7,499 nt of DNA from assembly GCA_002328825.1 (NCBI GenBank), contig DCWI01000001.1, positions 1 to 7,499 of the forward strand, written 5' to 3'. Made by a program: the position numbers and the translations under genes. Below the pieces are notes generated by a model. That model was not told the DNA's origin. It made no database searches and worked only from the letters and a program-made list of their open reading frames with translations. Of this stretch, positions 7,002-7,499 are shown piece after piece (the first letter of the stretch is position 1; each line of letters begins with the position of its first letter). Origin of the DNA: Nitrospiraceae bacterium UBA2166. GTDB lineage: Bacteria > Nitrospirota > Nitrospiria > Nitrospirales > UBA2166.

Positions 7002-7499
7002 ATGAAAATTACTGAGGCAAGAGTTATCATCACTTGCCCCGGAAGAAATTTTGTAAGTTTAAAAATTTGCACAGATGAAGGATTGTATGGAGTAGGTGAC
7101 GCAACCCTTAATGGTAGAGAGCTTGCTGTGTCTGCCTATTTAAATGACCATATCGTTCCATTGTTGCTGGGAAAGGATCCTCATCAGATAGAGGATATTT
7201 GGCAATTTTTATATCGTGGAGCCTATTGGCGAAAAGGTCCTGTAACAATGACAGCAATATCTGCAGTAGATATTGCTTTATGGGATTTAAAAGCAAAAGT
7301 TGCAAATATGCCTCTTTATCAGTTATTAGGAGGAAAAAGTCGCTCAGGTGTTATGGTATATGGTCATGCGAATGGGGACAGTATTGAGGAGACAGTCGAA
7401 GAGGTAGGAAAATATTTGGACGCGGGTTATCACGCAGTCCGAGCGCAAACTGGCATTCCTGGATTGAAAAGTACTTACGGAGTATCAAAAGATAAAATG
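7002..7499 (+). CDS. manD: D-mannonate dehydratase-like protein, enolase superfamily (3'-truncated)
   Basis: The first 166 codons of a gene that runs off the right edge. The product matches the ManD (RspA-like) branch of the enolase superfamily, whose best-known members convert D-mannonate to 2-keto-3-deoxy-D-gluconate with Mg2+, in hexuronate breakdown in the cytoplasm. The N-terminal capping domain reads [21 protein letters not shown], with [10 protein letters not shown] at 31-40 and [20 protein letters not shown] at 71-90. Asn37, His122, Arg147 (RAQTG) and Tyr159 ([10 protein letters not shown]) sit at the numbers I recall for active-site residues of characterised ManD, Tyr159 and Arg147 being the catalytic pair. 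The Mg ligands (about residues 210, 236 and 262) lie beyond the window. Family length is about 400, so about 40 percent is seen. Some ManD-family members are slow or inactive on mannonate, so activity is not assured. Seven of 16 Leu codons are TTA and AGA serves for Arg three times, unlike the genes to its left. Probably a separate transcription unit. Confidence 0.9.
   Translation, partial: MKITEARVIITCPGRNFVSLKICTDEGLYGVGDATLNGRELAVSAYLNDHIVPLLLGKDPHQIEDIWQFLYRGAYWRKGPVTMTAISAVDIALWDLKAKVANMPLYQLLGGKSRSGVMVYGHANGDSIEETVEEVGKYLDAGYHAVRAQTGIPGLKSTYGVSKDKM

Noticed and set aside
7108..7387. Open frames on both strands near the right end (7108-7305 minus, 7199-7387 plus)
   Set aside because: Both overlap the manD frame, which is clearly coding by conserved active-site residues and runs through to the edge.

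Overview
The window is a stretch of ordinary protein-coding bacterial DNA, with every recognisable gene on the + strand. Tightly packed genes, proteobacterial-type sugar ABC and dehydrogenase families, and moderate GC content that falls sharply near the right end suggest a Gram-negative heterotroph, plausibly a marine or aquatic proteobacterium. The taxon cannot be fixed from the sequence alone.

Layout. (1) Bases 1-868 hold the 3' part of a MalK/UgpC-type sugar ABC-transporter ATPase; its Walker A region lies off the left edge. (2) Four catabolic-type enzyme genes follow at short spacing: a thiamine-diphosphate (ThDP) enzyme of the acetolactate synthase/2-oxo acid decarboxylase superfamily (949-2580), an NAD(P)+-dependent aldehyde dehydrogenase (2624-4102), a HisC-like PLP aminotransferase (4136-5227) and a phytoene-dehydrogenase-like FAD oxidoreductase (5227-6798). 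The last two overlap by one base (TGATG). (3) Bases 6799-7001 are an AT-rich gap of about 200 bases with several perfect inverted repeats, including a 21-base near-perfect palindrome that may be a terminator or operator. (4) From 7002 to the right edge runs the N-terminal part of a mannonate dehydratase (ManD, enolase superfamily). It keeps Asn37, His122, Arg147 and Tyr159 at the positions expected for the family, and its codon use is clearly more AT-rich than that of the upstream genes.

How the genes may work together. Aminotransferase, ThDP enzyme and aldehyde dehydrogenase in one transcription unit fit the order amino compound -> 2-oxo acid -> aldehyde (decarboxylation) -> carboxylic acid, an Ehrlich-type route, with the FAD enzyme adding an oxidation or desaturation step and the ABC transporter importing the substrate. 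This is inference: none of the four enzymes shows its substrate in the sequence. ManD points separately to hexuronate (D-mannonate to 2-keto-3-deoxygluconate) metabolism and probably starts a new transcription unit. There is no sign of CRISPR, tRNA, rRNA, transposase or phage genes, and I see no clearly novel system; the most interesting items are the uncharacterised four-enzyme operon and the repeat-rich, composition-shifting junction before manD.
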